11,008 nucleotides of DNA from Nitrosomonadales bacterium (GTDB taxonomy: Bacteria > Pseudomonadota > Gammaproteobacteria > Burkholderiales > Nitrosomonadaceae), in NCBI GenBank assembly GCA_004525885.1, contig SPBV01000037.1, positions 1-11,008 of the forward strand. The letters are read 5' to 3'. The notes beneath the pieces are model-generated. The model was given only the letters and a program-made list of their open reading frames with translations, did not search any database and was not told the origin of the DNA. Every line of letters starts with the position of its first letter. Within the stretch, counting starts at the first letter, position 1. The position numbers and the translations under genes were made by a program. Of the stretch, positions 1-6,282 are shown piece after piece.

Positions 1-4
1 AAAA

Positions 5-39
5 TAATCCACAAACTTATCCACAGTAATTGTGGATAA
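5..39. promoter_or_regulatory. Cluster of DnaA-box-like 9-mers
   Basis: Two perfect copies of the E. coli consensus DnaA box TTATCCACA face each other: one on the plus strand at 17-25 and one on the minus strand at 31-39 (read as TGTGGATAA), separated by 5 bases. A third box, TAATCCACA, with one mismatch, lies at 5-13. Three boxes in 35 bases is dense for chance. DnaA-ATP binds such sites at replication origins, in DnaA-controlled promoters and at titration sites. The group is at the window edge, so more boxes may lie to the left. The DNA to the right is AT-rich and gene-free, as an origin could be, but no dnaA, dnaN, rpmH or gidA gene is visible to support an origin. The inverted pair could also form a 9-bp hairpin, but no T-run follows it. 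Confidence 0.6.
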
Positions 40-453
40 CGAGCCCAGCAAAAACATATATTGCATAATCAGATAAATTTTTCTTCGTAGAGTAGTCCGA
101 GAATAATTCTATCCCATTATTAAACCAATAATATGATGCGGCACAAATGAATATTATCTTTGGAATTAGGGGTTCTTTGGGAAATGAAGTATGGTCTTAT
201 GGTGATCCTTTAGCCTATTTTATTTAACGTAAAGTAGCATCCCAACCAAAGTAAATCATTCTCATGATGCTATTTATCAATAAATCTTTCATCAAGCGTG
301 AGTCTTTAATACAACATGTTTGTACGAGAGCGCGCGTTTTATAGTTAACGAGCAGAATAAGAATATAATGGAAATTTTAAGTATTAAAAAATTCGAGAAT
401 TTGACTGGTTCACGTTATAATTCATAGGGATTGCTGAAATAAGTGACATTTGT
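40..453. other. AT-rich gene-free stretch upstream of adk
   Basis: I found no convincing open frame with a ribosome binding site on either strand, no tRNA and no insertion sequence. Two TATAAT hexamers occur, at 364-369 and 416-421. Either could be the -10 element of an adk promoter, but neither has a good -35 at the normal distance; TTGACT at 401-406 is only 9 bases before the second. A short GC-rich patch (GAGCGCGCG) at about 328-336 stands out from the AT-rich surroundings. The stretch could be a leader, a replication-related region next to the DnaA boxes, or the remains of a lost gene. Confidence 0.4.
416..421 (+). promoter_or_regulatory. Candidate -10 element for adk
   Basis: A perfect TATAAT lies about 80 bases upstream of the adk start codon position. 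The hexamers 17 to 18 bases further upstream do not resemble TTGACA, so this would be a weak or activator-dependent promoter. If it is used, transcription starts near 428-430, just before the sequence able to form two alternative hairpins. An upstream TATAAT at 364-369 is an equal alternative. Low confidence. Confidence 0.25.
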
Positions 454-456
454 TTC

Positions 457-485
457 TCCCGCTGTTTCAGCGGGGAATTTTATTT
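457..485 (+). terminator. GC-rich hairpin before adk (terminator or attenuator)
   Basis: CCCGCTG (458-464) pairs perfectly with CAGCGGG (468-474) across a TTT loop, with one more T-G pair outside (457 and 475). The 3' side continues AATTTTATTT, a U-rich but imperfect tail. This is the shape of an intrinsic terminator. It ends only 7 bases before the adk Shine-Dalgarno, so it either ends transcription from upstream or acts within the adk leader. Upstream GCTGAAA (433-439) is complementary to TTTCAGC (465-471), so a competing fold exists. Confidence 0.5.
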
Positions 486-502
486 AGGAATGGAGAATAA
501 TC

Positions 503-1156
503 ATACGAATCATTTTATTGGGCGGACCTGGTGCAGGAAAAGGCACACAAGCTAATTACATTAAAGAGTATTTTGGAATTCCGCAGATTTCAACTGGCGA
601 TATGCTGCGTACCGCAGTTAATAAAGGTACTGAGCTGGGCATTGCTGCCAAGAAAATTATGGATAGGGGAGAGTTGGTTCCTGATGACATTATTATTAAT
701 CTGGTGAAAGATCGAATTTCACAGCCTGATTGTACAAATGGTTTTTTATTTGATGGTTTTCCTCGTACCATCCCGCAGGCAGATGCGATGAAAATTGCTG
801 GTGTGCAGGTTGACTATGTGATCGAAATCAATGTAGCTGATACAGAAATCGTTAAGCGTATGACGGGTCTTAGAGTACATCCAGCATCTGGCCGCACTTA
901 TCATGTTATATTCAACATGCCTAAATCTGAAGGGAAGGATGACGTTACTGGAGAGCCATTGATACAGCGAGATGACGATAAGGAAGAAACTGTAAAGAAG
1001 CGGCTTGAGGTTTATCATGAACAGACTAAACCATTAGTGGAGTATTACTCCAGATGGTCAATTAACGGTGAACAAGGCTCTCCTAAGTATGTAAAAATAG
1101 AGGGGATTGGATCGGTTGAAAATATCCGTGATAGTATTTTTGCAGTACTTAGGTAG
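503..1156 (+). CDS. adk: Adenylate kinase with ATA at the start position
   Basis: Adenylate kinase catalyses ATP + AMP = 2 ADP in the cytoplasm. Read from the ATA at 503, the protein has 217 residues and its numbering matches E. coli Adk exactly. Visible are the P-loop GGPGAGKGT (7-15), STGDMLR with AMP-binding Arg36 (30-36), DGFPRT with Arg88 (84-89), the long LID domain of the Cys-free, non-zinc type (about 122-159) and Arg156/Arg167. Position 123, normally an Arg touching ATP phosphates, is Leu. The Shine-Dalgarno GGAGAA (492-497) is 5 bases before ATA, the right spacing for that codon. No in-frame ATG, GTG or TTG lies between the upstream stop (TAG at 485-487) and Leu6 (TTG, 518), and starting there would remove the first beta strand. 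So either ATA initiates, or the start codon is mutated or misread. The identity is secure; expression level and activity are open. A PPi-PFK gene follows after 199 bases. Confidence 0.93.
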   Translation: MRIILLGGPGAGKGTQANYIKEYFGIPQISTGDMLRTAVNKGTELGIAAKKIMDRGELVPDDIIINLVKDRISQPDCTNGFLFDGFPRTIPQADAMKIAGVQVDYVIEINVADTEIVKRMTGLRVHPASGRTYHVIFNMPKSEGKDDVTGEPLIQRDDDKEETVKKRLEVYHEQTKPLVEYYSRWSINGEQGSPKYVKIEGIGSVENIRDSIFAVLR

Positions 1157-1304
1157 TAAGTAACTTAGGATTCAAGATAAAGTGTTTGTACCTGGTTTTC
1201 AGTATGAAGTGCAAATAATTACATAATAGGCGAAGAAGACACCAATTATCATTTTTACTGCATTTAAAGCAGAGCCTAAACTCAAGCTAAGTGAATATAA
1301 GCGC

Positions 1305-1321
1305 TACCAGATGAACTGGTA
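1305..1321 (+). repeat. Short inverted repeat before the PPi-PFK gene
   Basis: TACCAG (1305-1310) and CTGGTA (1316-1321) form a 6-bp stem around a 5-base loop, about 35 bases before the start codon of the next gene. No T-run follows, so it is not a standard terminator. It could be a leader hairpin or an operator half-site pair, or chance. The rest of the 199-base gap between adk and this gene shows no clear promoter. Confidence 0.25.
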
Positions 1322-1355
1322 AGTCCGTATAGGTTTTTACAATTAGGGGAGAAAC

Positions 1356-2615
1356 ATGGCAGTAAAAAATGCGTTTTATGCTCAATCTGGTGGGGTAACT
1401 GCTGTTATCAATGCATCCGCTGCTGGTGTTATCGAAACTGCGCGGAAAAACAGGGGAAAAATTGGAAAGGTTTATGCTGGTAGAAATGGTATCATTGGTG
1501 CTCTAACCGAAGATTTAATCGATACTGGTAAAGACACTCAAGCAGCTATCAGTGCATTATGCTATACACCATCTGGCGCATTCGGTTCCTGCCGATATAA
1601 ACTGAAAAGTTTTGAACAAAATCGACGAGAATATGAACGCCTGATTGAAGTGTTCAAGGCTCATAATATTGGCTATTTCTTTTATAATGGTGGTGGCGAC
1701 TCCGCTGATACTTGTCTTAAGGTGTCACAGATAGCCAATACGTTGGGCTATCCGGTGCAAGCAATCCATGTCCCAAAGACAGTGGATAATGATTTGCCGA
1801 TTACTGATTGTTGCCCTGGTTTTGGTTCAGTAGCGAAGTACATAGCCGTGTCTACGCGCGAGGCAAGTTTTGACCTGGCTAGTATGTCAAAAACATCAAC
1901 AAAGGTATTTGTCCTGGAAGTAATGGGACGGCATGCCGGATGGATCGCAGCGGCAGGCGGACTAGCATCTAGCAAGGATTGTGAAATCCCTATTGTTATT
2001 TTGTTTCCAGAAATTACTTTTGACAAGACGAGGTTTCTTGCTAAGGTAAAAAGTTGTGTTAAGAAATTTGGCTATTGCTCAGTAGTAGTTTCCGAGGGAG
2101 TCAAGGGTGCGGATGGCAACTTTCTCTCCGACCAAGGATTACGTGATGCTTTTGGTCATGCACAATTGGGAGGTGTTGCACCGGTAGTTGCAAATATTAT
2201 AAAAGATGGTTTGGGGCTAAAATATCATTGGGGTGTGGCAGATTATTTGCAGCGTTCTGCTCGTCATATTGCATCCAGAACTGATGTGGAACAGGCATAT
2301 GCAATGGGTAAGGCTGCTGTAGAATTCGCCATCAAGGGACATAATGCGGTGATGCCTACGATACACCGCCTGTCTGACAGGCCATACAAATGGAAGGTTG
2401 GAATGGCTCAACTTGCCAAGGTTGCTAACGTAGAAAAAATGATGCCTAGTAATTTCATTACAAAAGATGGGTTTGGTATCACGGAAAGATGCCGCACGTA
2501 CTTAGTGCCTCTCATCAAGGGAGAGAATTACCCACCCTATAAGGATGGCTTGCCTAAGTATGTACGACTTAAAAATATCGGAGTTAAGAGAAAATTAGGT
2601 GATTTCAAGATTTGA
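1356..2615 (+). CDS. pfp: Pyrophosphate-dependent 6-phosphofructokinase
   Basis: This enzyme reversibly phosphorylates fructose 6-phosphate using PPi instead of ATP, so it can serve both glycolysis and gluconeogenesis. The 419-residue protein shows the PFK fold motifs: the N-terminal phosphate loop with SGG (11-13), GGGDS (112-116), PKTVDND (140-146) with the likely catalytic Asp144, and MGRHAGW (190-196). Two residues mark PPi rather than ATP use: Asp115 where E. coli ATP-PFK has Gly104, and Lys141 where it has Gly124. The ATG has a strong Shine-Dalgarno (GGGGAGAAAC). The protein lacks the long insertions of plant-type enzymes and resembles the shorter type I remember from methanotrophs and ammonia oxidisers. 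A proton-pumping pyrophosphatase gene follows after 127 bases on the same strand, linking the two by PPi. Confidence 0.9.
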   Translation: MAVKNAFYAQSGGVTAVINASAAGVIETARKNRGKIGKVYAGRNGIIGALTEDLIDTGKDTQAAISALCYTPSGAFGSCRYKLKSFEQNRREYERLIEVFKAHNIGYFFYNGGGDSADTCLKVSQIANTLGYPVQAIHVPKTVDNDLPITDCCPGFGSVAKYIAVSTREASFDLASMSKTSTKVFVLEVMGRHAGWIAAAGGLASSKDCEIPIVILFPEITFDKTRFLAKVKSCVKKFGYCSVVVSEGVKGADGNFLSDQGLRDAFGHAQLGGVAPVVANIIKDGLGLKYHWGVADYLQRSARHIASRTDVEQAYAMGKAAVEFAIKGHNAVMPTIHRLSDRPYKWKVGMAQLAKVANVEKMMPSNFITKDGFGITERCRTYLVPLIKGENYPPYKDGLPKYVRLKNIGVKRKLGDFKI

Positions 2616-2711
2616 GTTATATAACATATTAGGTAGATTTGAGATTATTTTTTTGAGTTATGGATAAATATCCTAATGTGGGATTACTAGGCCAATATTC
2701 CGCATACATTT

Positions 2712-2722
2712 ACAGACGGTCT
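2712..2722. repeat. Palindrome CAGACGGTCTG before hppA
   Basis: CAGAC and GTCTG flank a single central G, 20 bases upstream of the hppA start codon. Its symmetry would suit a small operator or a leader hairpin just before the Shine-Dalgarno. I see no consensus that names a regulator. The gap between the PPi-PFK gene and hppA has no intrinsic terminator, so read-through transcription is possible. Confidence 0.25.
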
Positions 2723-2742
2723 GACTTTAATTGGAGATTCAA

Positions 2743-4776
2743 ATGGGTACTGGTTTATTCATCGTAATTGCTTGCGCGGTTGCGGCACTCGTATATGGAG
2801 CATTATCGATCAAATGGATTTTGGCCTTGCCAAGCGGAAATGAGCGCATGCGTGAGATTGCCACGGCAATTCAAGATGGCGCTTCTGCTTATCTGAATCG
2901 GCAATATACAACAATTGGTATTGTGGGTGTAATTTTGCTAGTAGCCATTTTTGCCACCCTAGGTTGGCAGACCGCTATTGGCTTTGCTATCGGCGCATTA
3001 TTGTCGGGTCTTGCCGGTTATATCGGAATGAACGTGTCGGTTAGGGCCAATTCACGAACTGCAGAAGCGGCTAAAGGAGGTATTAGCCCAGCGCTAGATG
3101 TGGCTTTCAGGGGAGGAGCGATTACTGGTATGCTGGTTGTCGGCCTTGGTCTTCTGGGAGTAGCTGGGTACTTTGCATTTCTTACTGCTGTGGGTGTCTC
3201 TTCATCAGATGCTGTTCACGCCTTGGTAGGACTGGCTTTTGGTAGCTCGTTGATTTCTATTTTTGCCCGTCTTGGTGGTGGTATTTTTACTAAGGGTGCC
3301 GATGTAGGCGCTGACTTAGTGGGTAAAGTTGAGGCTGGTATTCCTGAGGATGACCCCAGAAACCCTGCAGTCATTGCCGATAATGTGGGTGACAACGTGG
3401 GTGATTGTGCTGGTATGGCTGCTGATTTGTTTGAAACCTACGCTGTAACCATCATTGCTACTATGCTATTGGGTGGATTGCTAATTGAGAACGCTGATTC
3501 AAATGCTGTGCTCTATCCGCTGGTTCTAGGTGGGTTCTCGATTATTGCTTCAATCATAGGTTGTTATTTTGTTAAGGTACGTAAAGGTGGAAAGATTATG
3601 AACGCGCTGTACCGCGGGTTAGGAGTTGCGGGCGGTTTGGCAGCGATTCTCTATTTACCTATTACGGCTGTGATGATGGGGGATGGCATAGTTATTGGAG
3701 GTGAACTGATTTCATGGTTCAAGTTGTATCTTGCCGGGTTAGTTGGTCTAGCGTTGACCGCAGCAATGGTTTGGATTACCGAATATTACACATCAACTGA
3801 ATTTAAACCAGTTCAACATATCGCTGAGGCATCTAGCACAGGTCACGGGACTAACGTTATAGCTGGCCTAGGTGTTTCAATGAAATCTACTGCTATGCCA
3901 GTAATGGCCGTGTGTCTTTCTATCTGGTGCGCATATGAATTGGCTGGTTTATATGGCATAGCTATTGCTGCAACTTCAATGCTATCCATGGCTGGTATTA
4001 TCGTCGCGCTTGATGCTTATGGGCCGATTACCGATAACGCAGGTGGTATAGCTGAAATGGCTGGTTTGCCAAAAGAGATTCGTGATATCACAGATCCACT
4101 TGACGCGGTTGGCAACACCACAAAAGCGGTGACGAAAGGTTACGCTATCGGTTCAGCAGGTTTAGCTGCGCTGGTATTATTTGCTGATTACACCAATGCA
4201 CTTTCTGCCGGGGGTAAAGCTATTAGCTTTGATCTATCCAACCATATGGTTATCATCGGCTTGTTTATTGGAGGTATGGTGCCATATTTGTTTGGTGCAA
4301 TGGCAATGGAAGCTGTTGGTCGGGCTGCCGGATCGGTAGTTATAGAAGTACGTCGTCAGTTTAAGGAAATTCCAGGAATAATGGAAGGTACAGGTAAACC
4401 AGATTACTCCAAGGCCGTAGATATGTTAACCAGGGCAGCTATCAAGGAAATGGTTGTTCCTTCACTATTACCGATAGCAGTACCGTTGATTGTTGGCCTT
4501 CTGCTTGGTCCGGTAGCCCTGGGTGGTGTGTTGATTGGGGCCATTATTACAGGAATTTTTGTGGCCATTTCGATGACTGCTGGTGGTGGCGCTTGGGACA
4601 ATGCCAAGAAATATATTGAAGATGGTCATTTCGGTGGCAAAGGTTCTGAGGCACATAAGGCAGCTGTGACCGGAGACACGGTTGGCGACCCCTATAAGGA
4701 CACCGCTGGTCCTGCTATTAATCCTCTTATTAAAATCATGAACATCGTTGCACTATTAATTGTACCGTTATTATAA
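2743..4776 (+). CDS. hppA: K+-independent H+-translocating membrane pyrophosphatase
   Basis: This integral membrane pump couples PPi hydrolysis (or, in reverse, synthesis) to proton transport across the cytoplasmic membrane. The 677-residue protein has the alternating hydrophobic segments of the roughly 16-helix family. Its catalytic loops include DVGADLVGKVEAGIPEDD (from residue 187), DNVGDNVGDCAG (from 213) and the C-terminal GDTVGDPYKDTAGP motif. The K+-sensitivity position reads GNTTKAVTKG (457-466): Lys461 in place of the Ala of K+-dependent pumps marks the K+-independent, proton-pumping class. I chose the ATG at 2743 because GGAG (2733-2736) sits 6 bases before it; the in-frame TTG at 2731 overlaps that site. 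It follows the PPi-PFK gene on the same strand, so both enzymes act on the same PPi pool. A strong terminator follows. Confidence 0.95.
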   Translation: MGTGLFIVIACAVAALVYGALSIKWILALPSGNERMREIATAIQDGASAYLNRQYTTIGIVGVILLVAIFATLGWQTAIGFAIGALLSGLAGYIGMNVSVRANSRTAEAAKGGISPALDVAFRGGAITGMLVVGLGLLGVAGYFAFLTAVGVSSSDAVHALVGLAFGSSLISIFARLGGGIFTKGADVGADLVGKVEAGIPEDDPRNPAVIADNVGDNVGDCAGMAADLFETYAVTIIATMLLGGLLIENADSNAVLYPLVLGGFSIIASIIGCYFVKVRKGGKIMNALYRGLGVAGGLAAILYLPITAVMMGDGIVIGGELISWFKLYLAGLVGLALTAAMVWITEYYTSTEFKPVQHIAEASSTGHGTNVIAGLGVSMKSTAMPVMAVCLSIWCAYELAGLYGIAIAATSMLSMAGIIVALDAYGPITDNAGGIAEMAGLPKEIRDITDPLDAVGNTTKAVTKGYAIGSAGLAALVLFADYTNALSAGGKAISFDLSNHMVIIGLFIGGMVPYLFGAMAMEAVGRAAGSVVIEVRRQFKEIPGIMEGTGKPDYSKAVDMLTRAAIKEMVVPSLLPIAVPLIVGLLLGPVALGGVLIGAIITGIFVAISMTAGGGAWDNAKKYIEDGHFGGKGSEAHKAAVTGDTVGDPYKDTAGPAINPLIKIMNIVALLIVPLL

Positions 4777-4790
4777 ATAGTTATCATTCT

Positions 4791-4828
4791 AAAGAGCACA
4801 CCTAGTGAATCTTGGTGTGCTCTTTTTT
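4791..4828 (+). terminator. Intrinsic terminator after hppA
   Basis: AAAGAGCACACC (4791-4802) is perfectly complementary to GGTGTGCTCTTT (4814-4825), giving a 12-bp stem with an 11-base loop, and the T-run continues to 4828. It begins 14 bases after the hppA stop. It ends the adk-pfp-hppA strand and lies between convergent genes. In the minus direction the stem also ends in UUU, so it may stop transcription of the DUF4870 gene as well, with a weaker tail. Confidence 0.92.
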
Positions 4829-4915
4829 GTTGGAAAATTAAATCTAGACCAACACTTTCGTTACTTGTTTCTTGGGAATCCATTCCCATTGATTTTGTAA
4901 AAATTACTTTCCCTG

Positions 4916-5317
4916 TTAGATTGTTGGCATAGATCTACCCTCATTAAGTGCAACCCAGCCACGAATGATACGGTAGGATACCCAGATACCAGCACCAACT
5001 ATAATGATGTAGGCGAATACGATACCGATCACTGTTATAAATAAAATTGCAGCGATTGTCACCCACAATAGCGCATACCAGAACGTACGTATCTGCCAGC
5101 CGAAATGGGAATCAAGATGTGTGCCGCGCACAGCGCCTCGTTTTGTGTAGTTGACGATAACAGCAATGATCGAGGGCCAACCAGTTAAGAAGGTCGTAAT
5201 GATAAATGCTGACCCAATGAATCCAATTATGACACTGAGAGCATGGAGCGCATAAATTATATGCGTTAGTCTAACAAGATTATCTTGAGGAACAATTGAT
5301 ATAACCCGTTCAGGCAT
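4916..5317 (-). CDS. DUF4870-family small membrane protein
   Basis: This 133-residue protein resembles the DUF4870 family of inner-membrane proteins, whose function is unknown. It has a soluble N-terminus with the family-like DNLVRLTHIIYALHALS (12-28), a first hydrophobic segment (about 20-44), GWPSIIAVIVNY (46-57), a basic loop with RGTHLDSHFGWQIRTFWYAL (64-83), and two further membrane segments (about 80-97 and 99-115), ending in YRIIRGWVALN. The ATG is preceded by AGAGG at 6 bases, a good ribosome site. It converges on hppA and lies 142 bases downstream of another small minus-strand gene. The family assignment is from memory of the betaproteobacterial sequence pattern. No role can be read from the sequence. 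Confidence 0.85.
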   Translation of the reverse strand: MPERVISIVPQDNLVRLTHIIYALHALSVIIGFIGSAFIITTFLTGWPSIIAVIVNYTKRGAVRGTHLDSHFGWQIRTFWYALLWVTIAAILFITVIGIVFAYIIIVGAGIWVSYRIIRGWVALNEGRSMPTI

Positions 5318-5365
5318 AACTTACCTCTGTATGGCCTAGGAATTATTGCTCGGCTATGTCATTTA

Positions 5366-5396
5366 GAAGAAGCCTAACTTTAGGCAGTGTGTGCCT
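5366..5396 (-). terminator. Overlapping small hairpins between two minus-strand genes
   Basis: Read on the minus strand, GCCTAA and TTAGGC (5372-5385) form a 6-bp stem with a 2-base loop followed by TTCTTCT. The overlapping pair AGGCA/TGCCT (5382-5386 and 5392-5396) offers an alternative 5-bp stem. They lie downstream of the 56-residue gene and upstream of the DUF4870 gene, so they could be a weak terminator or leader structure. The small loop and imperfect T-run make this uncertain. Confidence 0.3.
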
Positions 5397-5410
5397 TAAG
5401 GTTTAATTCG

Positions 5411-5419
5411 GTTATAGCA
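5411..5419 (-). promoter_or_regulatory. Candidate extended -10 for the DUF4870 gene
   Basis: On the minus strand the sequence TGCTATAAC fits an extended -10 element (TGn followed by TATAAC), about 95 bases upstream of the DUF4870 start codon. The -35 region is poor, which extended -10 promoters tolerate. The small hairpins at 5372-5396 would lie in the leader of this transcript. Low confidence. Confidence 0.25.
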
Positions 5420-5459
5420 TAGACGCATTTGTGCTTGATTTTTTGTAAATTGGACTAGT

Positions 5460-5630
5460 TTATTCACTTTTCACCACATTATCTGTATCTGTCACACTAG
5501 GTGATTGCTCAACATTATCACTGGATTCTGAGCTTGCTTTGTCTAGCTTGCGTTGCTTCTTTTCTTCTTGTTTTTTCTTTTTTGCCAAATCCCTCTGGCG
5601 TTTTTCATATTGAAAGTTAGGTCGTGCCAA
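5460..5630 (-). CDS. Small lysine-rich conserved hypothetical protein, TTG start
   Basis: This 56-residue protein starts MARPNFQYEKRQRDLAKKKK, continues with a Lys/Arg/Glu-rich helical stretch to about residue 31, and ends in an acidic, Ser/Thr-rich tail. The N-terminus matches a small conserved hypothetical protein I recall from beta- and gammaproteobacteria, which begins MARPN and has an EKRQR...AKKKKQEEK pattern. The start is TTG at 5630-5628, with GGAG 7 bases before it. An in-frame TAA lies 18 bases upstream, and no ATG or GTG is available. No membrane segment, Cys or catalytic motif is visible. The charge pattern suggests a nucleic-acid or ribosome contact, but that is only a guess from composition. 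The lysine-rich coding strand produces a misleading Leu/Phe-rich open frame on the opposite strand. Confidence 0.8.
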   Translation of the reverse strand: MARPNFQYEKRQRDLAKKKKQEEKKQRKLDKASSESSDNVEQSPSVTDTDNVVKSE

Positions 5631-6047
5631 TTTGTCACTCCTTTAGCATATATCCTTATAGGGAAAAATAGAAGAAAGTTTACTCTTTATTTTGTATTAT
5701 TCTACTCGGAAATGAGAAAATTATCTAAACATATTAGACATTTAAATAAACCCATGGAAATAATTGTAATGAGAGTATCCGGATGAATGTTAGCTTATTT
5801 AAATGGAATTCTTACTAATAATACTAACTGAGTTAGCTGAGCAGTGTAGATTTTAGCTGCTGAGGATAATACCCGCCAACTCTCTAATAGGTAGTATAAA
5901 TTGGTTTCAATTATGTTGGTAAGACTAGTACCTTCCTTATAGGCATAATCTCAGCTATTATTAATTTAATTATAGAATTTCTATAAGATTGCTGGGTATG
6001 ATTACGATTTAGAAAAGTATAAATTGAGTTTAAATTGGAGAATAAAG
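5631..6047. other. AT-rich intergenic stretch
   Basis: I see no gene with a start, a ribosome site and protein-like sequence here. A minus-strand frame is open from 5950 to 5795 (51 codons) but has no ATG, GTG or TTG start near its upstream end and matches nothing I recognise. Near-repeats TTAGCTGAGCAG and TTAGCTGCTGAG occur at about 5834-5865. A perfect 17-base palindrome lies at 5970-5986. The stretch may carry promoters for the small genes on either side, or remains of a lost gene. Confidence 0.4.
5970..5986. repeat. 17-base perfect palindrome upstream of the 45-residue gene
   Basis: TTATAGAA and TTCTATAA flank one central T. The odd-length perfect symmetry is typical of a dimeric regulator site, and it lies about 60 bases before a small membrane-protein gene. 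In AT-rich DNA such a palindrome can also arise by chance, and no known consensus fits. Confidence 0.35.
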
Positions 6048-6185
6048 ATGTGGTTTTTTGTGTACGCGCTCATCTCAGTCATCATCATCATTCTGCACTA
6101 TGTGGGTGTGTTAGCCAGAAATAACCTACAGTGGTTAGTTTATGTTTTGGTGGCGACTATTATTCCTGCAATTATCTGGCTATAG
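6048..6185 (+). CDS. 45-residue small membrane protein, unknown
   Basis: A short open frame encodes 45 residues beginning MWFFVYALISVIIIILHYVG. Residues 2-22 form one strongly hydrophobic segment, a short polar turn ARNN (23-26) follows, and residues 29-45 form a second hydrophobic segment ending at the C-terminus. The ATG is preceded by GGAGA with 6 bases between, a good ribosome site in otherwise poor AT-rich sequence, which argues for a real gene. It could be a two-helix hairpin protein of the inner membrane, such as a small subunit or regulator of a membrane complex, or a type I toxin-like peptide. I see no antisense RNA signature, and the C-terminus lacks the basic residues common in such toxins. 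I do not recognise a family. A stem-loop follows 16 bases after the stop, and the gene converges on the cysteine desulfurase gene. Confidence 0.65.
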   Translation: MWFFVYALISVIIIILHYVGVLARNNLQWLVYVLVATIIPAIIWL

Positions 6186-6201
6186 GAGAAGTGATTAGAA
6201 C

Positions 6202-6221
6202 TAAGGTTTGTAACAACCTTA
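6202..6221. terminator. Stem-loop between convergent genes
   Basis: TAAGGTT (6202-6208) pairs with AACCTTA (6215-6221) around a 6-base loop. On the plus strand it is followed by AAATTTACATATTTTTT, so the U-run is displaced about 11 bases. It sits between the 45-residue gene and the end of the minus-strand cysteine desulfurase gene, where a terminator for either would be expected. The stem is short and AT-rich, so it would be weak. Confidence 0.4.
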
Positions 6222-6282
6222 AAATTTACATATTTTTTGCTTTAAATCCATCTGATTGTCTGGTAAATAAAATATACTGGTT

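Noticed and set aside
518..520. TTG (Leu6) as the adk start codon
   Set aside because: It would remove the first beta strand before the P-loop, and the Shine-Dalgarno is about 20 bases upstream, too far to serve it.
490..555. ATG-started 21-codon frame overlapping the start of adk
   Set aside because: It is out of frame with adk, has a basic, non-hydrophobic sequence without family features, and ends at a TAA inside adk. A leader peptide is possible but nothing supports it.
2731..2733. TTG as an upstream start for hppA
   Set aside because: It overlaps the GGAG that serves the ATG at 2743, and the extra four residues are not a known family feature.
5553..5786. 77-residue Leu/Phe-rich plus-strand frame
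   Set aside because: Its first part is the complement of the Lys-rich 56-residue minus-strand gene, which explains the hydrophobic look; it has no ribosome site and no recognisable motif.
5795..5950. 51-codon open minus-strand frame in the AT-rich gap
   Set aside because: It has no start codon near its upstream end, no ribosome site and no recognised homology; an open frame of this length is expected by chance in a few places.
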